A program made the position numbers and the translations under genes. From Rubrobacteraceae bacterium (GTDB lineage: Bacteria > Actinomycetota > Rubrobacteria > Rubrobacterales > Rubrobacteraceae), in NCBI GenBank assembly GCA_030447045.1, contig JAUJMB010000043.1, positions 1 to 11,837 on the forward strand: a stretch of 11,837 bases of DNA, written 5' to 3'. The notes under the pieces were generated by a model. That model was not told where the DNA came from. It was given only the letters and a program-made list of their open reading frames with translations, and made no database searches. The stretch's first letter is position 1, and each line of letters starts with the position of its first letter. Positions 6,504 to 11,837 of this stretch are shown here, piece by piece.

Positions 6504-7400
6504 GTGACGGTCGAGGGCACGATCCCCATCGGCGGGTTCGAGACCTGGTACGGGATCGTCGGAGACCCGGCAGGTCCCCATTCCCGCAAGCTTCCCATCC
6601 TGGCGCTGCACGGCGGACCGGGCCTCCCGCACGAGAGCCTCGAACCCCTGGAAGCCCTGGCGGACGGCGGCCGCCCGGTCGTGTTCTACGACCAGCTCGG
6701 CTGCGGTAATTCGACCCTTGCCGGCGACCCCGAGCCGTGGAGCGTAGATCTCTTCCTGCGGGAGTTGACGGCGGTCCGGCGCGAACTCGGGCTGCACCGC
6801 GTCCACCTGTTGGGGCACTCGTGGGGCGGGCTGCTGGCGATGGAGCACGCCTTGGGCGGGGCCGATGGTCTGGCGAGCCTGATCCTCGTCGGGGCCGTGG
6901 TGAGCGGCCCCATGGTCTTTGAATGCCGCCGGCGCTTCTACGAGAAGCTACCGCCGGACGCGCGGGAGGCCATCCACGAGCACGAGGCCGCGGGAACGTT
7001 CGATAACCCGCAGTACGCGGAGGCGATGGACCTCTTCTACCGGCGCTACGCCTGCCGGCTCGAACCGTGGCCCGGCTGGCTGAACCGGGCGCTGTCGAAG
7101 ATGGACGTGGAGGCGAACGCCGCCATGTGGGGGCCACCCGGCGCCCCCGAGCCGGGCCCGCTCGCCACCCTGGACCTTCGACCACGCCTCGGCGGCATAA
7201 GGGCGCCCACCCTCGTCATCGCCGGCCGGCACGACGGCATGACCGCGGGCCAGGAGCACGAGATCCAGGCGGGCATACCGAACTCCGAGCTCGCCCTTTT
7301 CGAGGAGAGCTCCCACTACCCGTTCGCCGAAGAGCCCGGACGCTTCCTCGCCACGCTCGACGATTTCCTCGCCCGTGTGGAGGGCGATACAGGTCCGTAG
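6504..7400 (+). CDS. Proline-iminopeptidase-family alpha/beta hydrolase (peptidase family S33)
   Basis: This 298-aa cytoplasmic hydrolase has the PIP-family hallmarks in order: the oxyanion-hole motif HGGPG at 36-40; YDQLGCGNS at 62-70; the nucleophile elbow GHSWGG with S106; the acid D244 in AGRHDGMT; and the base H271 in SSHYPF. The helical cap domain lies between about residues 125 and 215. Family members release N-terminal proline or other residues from short peptides, or hydrolyse amino-acid amides. The DQLGCGNS variant is common in the proline-iminopeptidase-like amidase group rather than strict proline iminopeptidases, so the substrate is uncertain. The GTG start is chosen because the [13 protein letters not shown] opening matches family N-termini, although no strong ribosome site precedes it and the two nearby ATGs are out of frame. 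It is transcribed divergently from the dehydratase, with a 95-base gap before the formaldehyde genes. Confidence 0.87.
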   Translation: MTVEGTIPIGGFETWYGIVGDPAGPHSRKLPILALHGGPGLPHESLEPLEALADGGRPVVFYDQLGCGNSTLAGDPEPWSVDLFLRELTAVRRELGLHRVHLLGHSWGGLLAMEHALGGADGLASLILVGAVVSGPMVFECRRRFYEKLPPDAREAIHEHEAAGTFDNPQYAEAMDLFYRRYACRLEPWPGWLNRALSKMDVEANAAMWGPPGAPEPGPLATLDLRPRLGGIRAPTLVIAGRHDGMTAGQEHEIQAGIPNSELALFEESSHYPFAEEPGRFLATLDDFLARVEGDTGP

Positions 7401-7454
7401 CCCCGTCTGCGTCGCGCCGTGTCTCCCGTCACCAGGCTGGCCCTCGTCCCGTGC

Positions 7455-7460
7455 TATCGT
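7455..7460 (+). promoter_or_regulatory. Candidate -10 element for the formaldehyde operon
   Basis: TATCGT ends 36 bases before the dehydrogenase ATG at 7496. The gap from 7401 to 7495 otherwise holds only the GGAGGAGAG ribosome site (about 7487-7495) and no clear terminator for the preceding hydrolase. No -35 is recognisable. Confidence 0.3.
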
Positions 7461-7495
7461 GTTGGGCCGCAAAGGGTTACGGAGTAGGAGGAGAG

Positions 7496-8605
7496 ATGGA
7501 AGCAAGAGCAGCGGTCGCCTTCGAGGCCGAGAAGCCGCTTAGCATCGAGACCGTCGACCTGGAGGGCCCGAAAGAGGGCGAGGTCCTGGTCGAGGTAAGG
7601 GCTACGGGGGTCTGCCACACGGACGCGTACACGCTCTCGGGGGCCGACCCGGAGGGCCTGTTCCCGACCGTGATGGGCCACGAGGGGGCCGGGGTCGTGG
7701 TGGGGGTGGGGCCCGGGGTGAGGAGCCTCAAGGAGGGCGACCACGTCATCCCGCTCTACACCCCCGAGTGCCGGGAGTGCGAGTACTGTCTGAACCCGAA
7801 GACGAACCTGTGCCAGGCCATCCGGACCACGCAGGGAAAGGGCCTGATGCCGGACGGGACCAGCCGGCTCTCCCTGAACGGCGATCCCCTCTACCACTAC
7901 ATGGGGACCTCGACGTTCTCCAACTACACCGTGCTGCCGGAGATCGCGGCGGCCAAGATCCGCGAGGACGCCCCCTTCGAGTCGGTCTGCTACATCGGCT
8001 GCGGCGTGACTACCGGGATAGGGGCCGTGGTCTTTACCGCCGGCGTAGAGCCCGGCTCCAACGTCGTCGTCTTCGGCCTCGGGGGCATCGGCCTGAACGT
8101 CGTGCAGGGCGCGCGCATGGTCGGGGCGGACAAGATCGTGGGCGTCGACCTCAACCCCGCCAAGAAGGCCGTCGGCGAGCGCTACGGGATGACCCACTTC
8201 GTCAACCCGACCGAGGTCGAGGGGGACCTGGTTCCCTATCTGGTGGACCTGACGGGCGGCGGGGCGGACTACTCCTTCGAGTGCATCGGCAACGTGAACG
8301 TGATGCGCCAGGCGTTGGAGTGCGCCCACAAGGGCTGGGGGCAGTCGGTCATCATCGGGGTGGCGGGTTCGGGGGAGGAGATCTCGACGCGCCCCTTCCA
8401 GCTCGTCACGGGCAGGTCGTGGAGGGGGTCGGCCTTCGGCGGGGCCAGGGGACGGACCGACGTGCCGAAGATCGTGGACTGGTACATGGAGGGCAAGATC
8501 GAGGTTGACTCCATGATCACGCACACCATGCCCCTGGAAGAGATAAACACCGCCTTCGACCTGATGCACCGCGGCGAGTCCATCCGCAGCGTCGTGACGT
8601 TCTAG
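7496..8605 (+). CDS. frmA: S-(hydroxymethyl)glutathione dehydrogenase (class III alcohol dehydrogenase)
   Basis: This 369-aa zinc enzyme matches the family's length exactly. It oxidises S-hydroxymethylglutathione, the spontaneous formaldehyde-glutathione adduct, to S-formylglutathione with NAD+. Catalytic zinc ligands are C40, H62, E63 and C169; structural zinc ligands are C92, C95, C98 and C106. The dinucleotide motif is GLGGIG at 194-199. The class III signatures GADPEG (D51, E53) and [16 protein letters not shown] (R110) are intact; in the human enzyme the equivalent Asp, Glu and Arg bind the glutathione part of the substrate. This argues for true glutathione specificity rather than the mycothiol-dependent enzyme of most actinobacteria. 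The ATG follows a very strong GGAGGAGAG site. The partner hydrolase gene follows 85 bases later. No frmR-type regulator is in the window. Confidence in function is high. Confidence 0.94.
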   Translation: MEARAAVAFEAEKPLSIETVDLEGPKEGEVLVEVRATGVCHTDAYTLSGADPEGLFPTVMGHEGAGVVVGVGPGVRSLKEGDHVIPLYTPECRECEYCLNPKTNLCQAIRTTQGKGLMPDGTSRLSLNGDPLYHYMGTSTFSNYTVLPEIAAAKIREDAPFESVCYIGCGVTTGIGAVVFTAGVEPGSNVVVFGLGGIGLNVVQGARMVGADKIVGVDLNPAKKAVGERYGMTHFVNPTEVEGDLVPYLVDLTGGGADYSFECIGNVNVMRQALECAHKGWGQSVIIGVAGSGEEISTRPFQLVTGRSWRGSAFGGARGRTDVPKIVDWYMEGKIEVDSMITHTMPLEEINTAFDLMHRGESIRSVVTF

Positions 8606-8627
8606 GGAGGCTTCAGGCATCAGGTCC

Positions 8628-8655
8628 CGTCGGCGGGCCGGGGGGCCCACCGACG
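8628..8655 (+). other. GC-rich hairpin between frmA and the formylglutathione hydrolase gene
   Basis: CGTCGGCGGGCC (8628-8639) pairs with GGCCCACCGACG (8644-8655) around a GGGG loop, with one C-A mismatch. This makes an 11-bp stem of nearly all G-C pairs. It lies 23 bases after the frmA stop and 36 bases before the next ATG. No T-run follows, so it looks more like an intercistronic RNA stability element or partial attenuator than a full terminator. Confidence 0.5.
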
Positions 8656-8690
8656 AGGTTCGACCGAACAAGAGACTTTAGAGAGGGGCC

Positions 8691-9545
8691 ATGACGAACC
8701 TCGATACCCTGGGCGAGCACGCCTGTTTCGGCGGAACCGTCTCGTTTCACGAGCATCATTCCTCCGCCTGCGACGGCGGGATGCGCTTCGCCGTCTACAC
8801 GCCCCCGCAGGCCGCGGACGGGCCCGTGCCGGTCCTGTACTACCTGGCCGGCCTGACCTCGACGGAGGAGACCTTCATGATCAAGGGCGGGGCCCAGCGC
8901 CTCGCCGCCGAGCACGGCCTGATGCTGGTCTCCCCCGACACGAGCCCGCGCGACGCGGGCATTCCTGGTGAAGAAGAAGATTGGGACTTCGGCACCGGCG
9001 CCGGCTTCTACGTGGACGCCACGGAAGAGCCCTGGTCCCGCCACTACGGGATGTACTCCTACGTCACGGCGGAGCTGCCTTCCGTCGTCGCGGGGAACTT
9101 CCCCGCCAGGCCCGACGCGAGCGGCGTCTTCGGGCACTCGATGGGCGGCCACGGCGCCCTCGTCTGCGCCCTGAAGAACCCCGATGCCTTCCGCTCCGTC
9201 TCGGCCTTCGCCCCCATCTCGGCCCCCACGCGCGTCCCGTGGGGCGAGAAGGCCTTCGCGGGCTACCTAGGGGAGGACCGGGAGGCATGGAGGGCCTACG
9301 ACGCGAGCGAGCTGGTGCGAGAGCACCCCTTCCCCGACGGGCGCGAGATCCTCGTGGATCAGGGCCTCTCCGACCAGTTCCTCGAAGAGCAGCTCCTGCC
9401 CGAAGCCCTGGAGGAGGCCTGCGCCGAGGCCGGGCAGCCGCTGACCCTCAACCGGCGCGAGGGCTACGACCACTCATACTACGCGATCTCCACCTTCATG
9501 GAGGACCACATCCGCCACCACGCGAGGGCCCTGAACGGGGCCTGA
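8691..9545 (+). CDS. S-formylglutathione hydrolase
   Basis: This 284-aa esterase-D-type alpha/beta hydrolase splits S-formylglutathione into formate and glutathione, the second step of formaldehyde detoxification. The oxyanion region YYLAGLTSTEE is at 50-60. The nucleophile elbow GHSMGGHGA carries S150. The acid D228 sits in VDQGLSDQFL and the base H261 in EGYDHSYY. Length and every motif fit the FrmB/FghA family (about 275-285 aa). The ATG follows GAGAGGGG. Its place directly after the class III alcohol dehydrogenase on the same strand makes the pathway assignment secure. A soluble cytoplasmic enzyme is expected. A hairpin around 9546-9578 probably ends the unit, where it meets the convergent cupin gene. 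Confidence 0.94.
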   Translation: MTNLDTLGEHACFGGTVSFHEHHSSACDGGMRFAVYTPPQAADGPVPVLYYLAGLTSTEETFMIKGGAQRLAAEHGLMLVSPDTSPRDAGIPGEEEDWDFGTGAGFYVDATEEPWSRHYGMYSYVTAELPSVVAGNFPARPDASGVFGHSMGGHGALVCALKNPDAFRSVSAFAPISAPTRVPWGEKAFAGYLGEDREAWRAYDASELVREHPFPDGREILVDQGLSDQFLEEQLLPEALEEACAEAGQPLTLNRREGYDHSYYAISTFMEDHIRHHARALNGA

Positions 9546-9578
9546 ACAGGCCGGGGCGCCTCATGAGCCCGGGCCTGT
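9546..9578. terminator. Hairpin at the convergent ends of the formylglutathione hydrolase and cupin genes
   Basis: ACAGGCC (9546-9552) pairs with GGCCTGT (9572-9578), continued by GGG (9553-9555) with CCC (9568-9570) across one bulged G, around a 12-base loop. It begins right after the hydrolase stop and overlaps the 3' end of the convergent cupin gene. No T-run is seen, so termination is inferred from position and stem strength. Confidence 0.45.
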
Positions 9579-9917
9579 CTTGCCGGCCCCAAGGCGCACC
9601 GGCCCCCTCCTCTTGTGCACGGTGAGGTAGGAGAAGTCCGGGGACGCGCTTCGGGTGGCCCGCCGGGCTCCCCTGGGGGCGGGGACGAGGACCCCGGGCC
9701 CGAGGTCGTGCTCCCGGCCGTCCACCTCCACGACCCCCGAGCCCGATACGCCGACGAAGAGCACGTCAACCTCCCCGTTGACGTGCTCCCCGACCCCTTC
9801 TCCCCGGGGGAACCTGACCAGGTTGGCGTTCAGGTCCCCCGACCCCCGCAGCGTCCACACCGCCCCCGAGCCCCGCGCGCCCGCGGCGACCTCCGCGAGG
9901 TCCACAGCCTCTTCCAC
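9561..9917 (-). CDS. Small cupin-fold protein with a degenerate metal site
   Basis: This 118-aa protein reads as one cupin domain. GVGEHVNGEVDVLFVGVSGSG at 41-61 is the first motif, followed by EVDGREHDLGPGVLVPAPRGARR. The classical HxH is H45-V-N47, the usual glutamate position holds D51, and the histidine of the second motif is replaced by R85. The metal site is therefore probably weakened or lost, and a binding or structural role is as likely as catalysis. The GTG start at 9917 is supported by GGGAGGT seven bases upstream. The C-terminal tail (about 100-118) is basic and Gly-rich. It lies downstream of the small membrane-protein gene on the same strand after a 138-base gap in which I see no convincing signal. 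It is convergent with the formylglutathione hydrolase gene. Function unknown. Confidence 0.72.
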   Translation of the reverse strand: MEEAVDLAEVAAGARGSGAVWTLRGSGDLNANLVRFPRGEGVGEHVNGEVDVLFVGVSGSGVVEVDGREHDLGPGVLVPAPRGARRATRSASPDFSYLTVHKRRGPVRLGAGKTGPGS

Positions 9918-10055
9918 ACCCGACCTCCCGCCCCGGCTACGCGCGCGCAGATCGAGCCGGTTCCCGCGTTCTGCGGCGGACCTTCGTAGCTGACGAACCC
10001 CCCACCGTCTTGCACCTCTGCGCCGAAGGGGGGGGCCAGCGCCAGCGGACGACGG

Positions 10056-10268
10056 CTACTGGTCCCTGAAGAAGCGCCTGACGAGGACGGAGGCGAGGAT
10101 CGTCGAGGAGGCGGTGGTGGCGCCCTTGAGGATCGCTTCGAGGGCGTCGTCCTTGAGGCCGCGCTGCTCGGGTATGTTTATGTACCGGTTGGTCACCATC
10201 GAGCTTATGAGGTAGGCGATGCCGGCGGCCACTATCGTGATCACCCGCTGCTTTGTCGCGTCGTTCAC
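10056..10268 (-). CDS. Small two-helix membrane protein of unknown function
   Basis: With a GTG start at 10268 this is 70 aa. That start is chosen because GAGGGGAGAAC directly precedes it, while the longer open frame upstream is Arg/Gly-rich with no coding character and overlaps the VOC gene. Two hydrophobic stretches are visible: about residues 8-26 (ITIVAAGIAYLISSMV) and 47-64 (LKGATTASSTILASVLV). They are joined by a polar segment, NRYINIPEQRGLKDDALEA. The end is basic, VRRFFRDQ. A hairpin-like inner-membrane protein with both ends in the cytoplasm is a reasonable topology. I do not recognise the family. It follows the VOC gene on the same strand after 71 bases and has a candidate -10 of its own. 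Confidence 0.7.
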   Translation of the reverse strand: MNDATKQRVITIVAAGIAYLISSMVTNRYINIPEQRGLKDDALEAILKGATTASSTILASVLVRRFFRDQ

Positions 10269-10304
10269 GTTCTCCCCTCTCGGTAGTACGCTCCGTCCCG
10301 CCGA

Positions 10305-10310
10305 ATGATA
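10305..10310 (-). promoter_or_regulatory. Candidate -10 element for the 70-aa membrane protein
   Basis: Minus-strand TATCAT, preceded directly by TG, ends 37 bases before the GTG at 10268. A perfect TTGACA (10343-10338) overlaps the stop of the upstream VOC gene, but it is 27 bases away, too far to be its -35. Confidence 0.35.
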
Positions 10311-10339
10311 CAGCACATGGCGCCTCCGGCTGCCAGGTG

Positions 10340-11077
10340 TCAACCCTCGGCTCCGGGCGAGAGATTCAACCGGACCCCGTGAGAGAGCCTCGGGTCGAGT
10401 TCCCCGGCGCCGGCGGGCGCTTCCGTCGAAAGGACGACCGCCGACGGGCCTTCCCCCCGTTCGCCGTCCTGTTTCACGGGGAAGACCTCGCAGGCCCCGA
10501 GCTTCGGGGCCCCGGGCGGGGCGCCCGTCAGGGCGGCCAGGTCTCTGCCGGCTCTGTCCGGGTCCGGGGTGGAGATCTCCAGCCGTGAGATGCCGGTCGC
10601 GCCGTTGGGGTGGTCGGCGGCGGGACCGCCGGGGACGCGCCTCTCGCGCGGGGTCAGGTCCTCGATCAGGAACGGCAGGGCCCTCCCCTCCTGCCGGAAG
10701 CCGGCGCTGCGCCACCGGATCTCCTCGCCGTCGGGGAGCCGCCTGCCGCCCTCGCCGAGATCCTCTACCTCGAAGCCGAGCCCCCGCAGCCTCTCGAGTT
10801 CTCCCCACAGGTCCGCCGAGGCGGCGCAGTAGTCGATGAGGCCCCCGCCGGGCAGGAACCCCCGCCAGCCCCAGACGTTGTCCCTGCCGTCTTCGGGACG
10901 GACAAAGGCGACCAGCTCCAGGTAGGTGCCGTCCCGGAAGGGCACGAGGGCGTTACGCGTCAGGCCGTCGGCGTGCTCCCCGCCCGGCGTCACCCCGAAC
11001 CCGAGGCGCCCGTAGTCCACGATGGCCTCTTCCAGGTCGTGGACGAGTATCACGAGGTGGTCCAGCCGGGTCGGCAC
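10340..11077 (-). CDS. Glyoxalase_3-like VOC-superfamily protein
   Basis: This 245-aa protein opens with RLDHLVILVHDLEEAIVDYG, then GFGVTPGGEHADGLTRNALV and FRDGTYLELVAF. That is the standard N-terminal pattern of Glyoxalase-like domain proteins (Pfam Glyoxalase_3). H7 and E54 occupy the usual metal-ligand positions of the first module. A second, weaker module begins near residue 165 (GISRLEISTPDPDRAGRDLA) and ends with HGVRLNLSP. The GTG start at 11077 is supported by AAGGGGGCGG just upstream. The family is widespread and almost entirely uncharacterised, so no substrate is proposed. A soluble protein is expected. The gene heads a minus-strand run with the 70-aa membrane protein and the small cupin, and its start region is divergent from the next gene. 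Confidence 0.82.
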   Translation of the reverse strand: MPTRLDHLVILVHDLEEAIVDYGRLGFGVTPGGEHADGLTRNALVPFRDGTYLELVAFVRPEDGRDNVWGWRGFLPGGGLIDYCAASADLWGELERLRGLGFEVEDLGEGGRRLPDGEEIRWRSAGFRQEGRALPFLIEDLTPRERRVPGGPAADHPNGATGISRLEISTPDPDRAGRDLAALTGAPPGAPKLGACEVFPVKQDGERGEGPSAVVLSTEAPAGAGELDPRLSHGVRLNLSPGAEG

Positions 11078-11114
11078 GGTCCGCCCCCTTCCGGTTTCGT
11101 TGCCGAGAGACCCG

Positions 11115-11120
11115 GTGATA
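11115..11120 (-). promoter_or_regulatory. Candidate -10 element for the Glyoxalase_3-like gene
   Basis: Minus-strand TATCAC ends 38 bases before the GTG at 11077. It is part of a near-palindromic GGTGATACC in the divergent gap, so it could serve or affect both directions. No -35 is recognisable. Confidence 0.3.
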
Positions 11121-11211
11121 CCATGTCCCCGCCGTCGGCGAGAGGAGTCAGGGGATCGGCGACACCAACGACGCCGCCGTCGCGTACCTGGGCCAACTGG
11201 AGGAAGAGACG

Positions 11212-11577
11212 ATGGTCCGGGCCTGGGGCGAGGACGCCTCGGCGGAGGACCGGCGCAGGATCGTCCTGGCGGCCATCGTCTTCGGCCGCCAGTTCGAGGA
11301 GCGTGCGGCCGAGCGCCCCCCGGAGGCCGACGAGAACGGCGCGCGGCGTTTCCTGATGGACCTCATGAACCGCGTGGTGCGCGAGTTCGCCCGTCAGGAG
11401 GGCATGGAGGCGGGAGAGGCCGCCGAATTCCTGGGCGAGGTCGGGACCAGGGACCGGGTGCTCGAGTTCAGCGAGGTGCTGGACGCCCACGCGGAGTCCG
11501 GTGGGCCGCTAGACGGGTTGCTGCGCGAGGCGGTGGGGCTTCGCCGGGAGAGGGCGTTCCGCGCGGGGCGCGGGTAG
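11212..11577 (+). CDS. Helical acidic protein of unknown function; start uncertain
   Basis: From the first canonical start (ATG 11212, with GGAGGA seven bases upstream) this is 121 aa. The open frame continues upstream to 11119 with strongly coding third positions. It reads GDTNDAAVAYLGQLEEET just ahead of the ATG, so the true start may be further left. The only signal there is AGGAG (11143-11147) seven bases before an ATC codon at 11155, which would give 140 aa. The sequence is charged and mostly helical: DRRRIVLAAIVFGRQFEER, ARRFLMDLMNRVVREFARQ, LLREAVGLRRERAFRAG. There is no membrane segment, signal peptide or known motif. It is divergent from the Glyoxalase_3-like gene and convergent with the 55-aa membrane protein, with only 7 bases between stops. 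I do not recognise the family. Confidence 0.65.
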   Translation: MVRAWGEDASAEDRRRIVLAAIVFGRQFEERAAERPPEADENGARRFLMDLMNRVVREFARQEGMEAGEAAEFLGEVGTRDRVLEFSEVLDAHAESGGPLDGLLREAVGLRRERAFRAGRG

Positions 11578-11584
11578 GCGGGAT

Positions 11585-11752
11585 CTAGCCGGACCCTCCG
11601 GGGGTTCCGCCGTCCCGGTTTCGGGACTGCGTCTGGTGCGTCTGGGAGTACTCCATCGTGCGCGCGGGCAGGTAGATAACGAAGACCCACAGCACGGCCG
11701 CCAAGAAGAAGCCGCCGATCAAGGCCGCAAACTGCCACAACTCCGCCGTCAA
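11585..11752 (-). CDS. 55-aa single-pass membrane protein
   Basis: The TTG start at 11752 is chosen because GGGGAGG lies four bases upstream. A GTG at 11806 in the same frame would add 18 mostly Arg/Gly/Ala residues without a good ribosome site. The protein has a short N-terminus (LTAELWQFAAL), one long hydrophobic helix at about 8-28 (LIGGFFLAAVLWVFVIYL), then PARTMEYSQ and a polar, probably disordered tail rich in Q, T, N and G. With a charged PAR just after the helix, an N-out/C-in single pass is likely. Family and role are unknown; such small proteins often accompany larger membrane complexes, but none is visible here. Confidence 0.55.
   Translation of the reverse strand: MTAELWQFAALIGGFFLAAVLWVFVIYLPARTMEYSQTHQTQSRNRDGGTPGGSG
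11612..11627. other. Small perfect hairpin inside the 3' end of the 55-aa gene
   Basis: GTCCCG (11612-11617) pairs with CGGGAC (11622-11627) around a GTTT loop. It lies 34 bases past the stop of the plus-strand gene ending at 11577 and could end that transcript. It is short and no T-run follows. Confidence 0.3.
11628..11645. repeat. Two tandem copies of a 9-bp unit
   Basis: TGCGTCTGG is repeated twice, perfectly and in tandem, directly after the 11612-11627 hairpin. On the minus strand it encodes part of the QTHQTQ tail of the 55-aa protein. Being a multiple of three, copy-number change would keep the frame. Confidence 0.6.
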
Positions 11753-11783
11753 AGAACCTCCCCTAGCCGCTGCAACTAGGAAG

Positions 11784-11789
11784 AGTATC
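11784..11789 (-). promoter_or_regulatory. Candidate -10 element for the 55-aa membrane protein
   Basis: Minus-strand GATACT ends 32 bases before the TTG at 11752, similar spacing to the other candidates in this window. It lies inside the alternative longer reading frame from 11806, which would favour the short form. No -35 is visible. Confidence 0.25.
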
Positions 11790-11818
11790 CCACGCCGGCG
11801 GCCCACCGACCGTTAAAA

Positions 11819-11836
11819 GGTTAACCCGGGTTACCC
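11819..11836. repeat. Near-perfect 18-bp palindrome at the right edge
   Basis: GGTTAACCC is followed directly by GGGTTACCC, an inverted repeat with one mismatched pair. It sits beside a further GTTAA at 11812-11816. Its position ahead of the minus-strand small gene and whatever lies to the right would suit an operator, but the window ends here. Confidence 0.4.
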
Positions 11837-11837
11837 C

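Noticed and set aside
5549..6709. A 386-codon plus-strand open frame antisense to the start of the dehydratase
   Set aside because: No family motif, no ribosome site, and it crosses the divergent promoter gap. It is a compositional shadow.
7454..8671. A 405-codon minus-strand open frame antisense to frmA
   Set aside because: Its sequence is rich in His, Val, Asp and Arg, with no recognisable domain, as expected from the reverse frame of a GC-rich gene.
10338..10343. Perfect TTGACA on the minus strand at the end of the VOC gene as a -35 box
   Set aside because: The nearest good -10 (TATCAT) is 27 bases away, and nothing TAnnnT-like occurs at 16-18 bases.
10269..10808. Extension of the 70-aa membrane protein upstream to 250 codons
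   Set aside because: The extra 180 codons are Arg/Gly-rich, overlap the VOC gene on the same strand and lack a ribosome site. The GTG at 10268 with GAGGGGAG is far better.
8644..11810. An 11-mer GGCCCACCGAC shared by the frmA intergenic hairpin (8644-8654) and the right edge (11800-11810)
   Set aside because: A few shared 11-mers are expected by chance in 12 kb of GC-rich DNA. The flanks do not match and no third copy was noticed.

Overview
The window is about two-thirds G+C, with very strong third-position G/C, frequent GTG/TTG starts and strong GGAGG-type Shine-Dalgarno sites. Unusually for such DNA, it also uses ATA (Ile) and AGG (Arg) codons freely. Together with a glutathione-type formaldehyde pathway, this suggests a Rubrobacter-like deep-branching actinobacterium. 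That is an inference from composition and content, because no marker gene is present. No RNA gene, CRISPR array, transposon or prophage gene was seen. The layout is ordinary chromosome with short intergenic gaps (all under 150 bases if the chosen starts hold).

Bases 1-2340 (+) hold a tightly packed operon for sugar-acid catabolism: the C-terminal part of an aldehyde dehydrogenase of the 2,5-dioxovalerate (alpha-ketoglutarate semialdehyde) type, a small VOC protein, a 2,4'-dihydroxyacetophenone-dioxygenase-like cupin, and a KduD-type short-chain dehydrogenase. Gene junctions are 7-base, ATGA (4-base overlap) and TGATG (1-base overlap). A strong hairpin at 2352-2380 separates this operon from a convergent minus-strand pair. 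That pair is an enormous UxaA/GarD-family sugar-acid dehydratase (932 aa, about twice the usual length) followed by a MetX-like alpha/beta hydrolase. A hydro-lyase plus a semialdehyde dehydrogenase plus KduD fits conversion of a sugar acid, through keto-deoxy intermediates, towards 2-oxoglutarate or 2-keto-3-deoxygluconate. The substrate cannot be read from the sequence.

Bases 6504-7400 (+) encode a proline-iminopeptidase-family hydrolase, transcribed divergently from the dehydratase. Bases 7496-9545 (+) encode the two enzymes of glutathione-dependent formaldehyde oxidation: S-(hydroxymethyl)glutathione dehydrogenase and S-formylglutathione hydrolase. A GC-rich hairpin lies between them.

Bases 9561-11077 (-) hold a small degenerate cupin, a 70-aa two-helix membrane protein and a Glyoxalase_3-like VOC protein. 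The window ends with a helical protein of unknown function (+), whose reading frame seems to begin upstream of its first canonical start codon, and a 55-aa single-pass membrane protein (-).

The most notable object is the dehydratase. It contains two tandem copies of the UxaA body whose conserved motifs have decayed in a complementary way: the cysteine motifs survive only in the second middle domain, and the CGGSD/GNN/TTGNGS motifs only in the first C-terminal domain.
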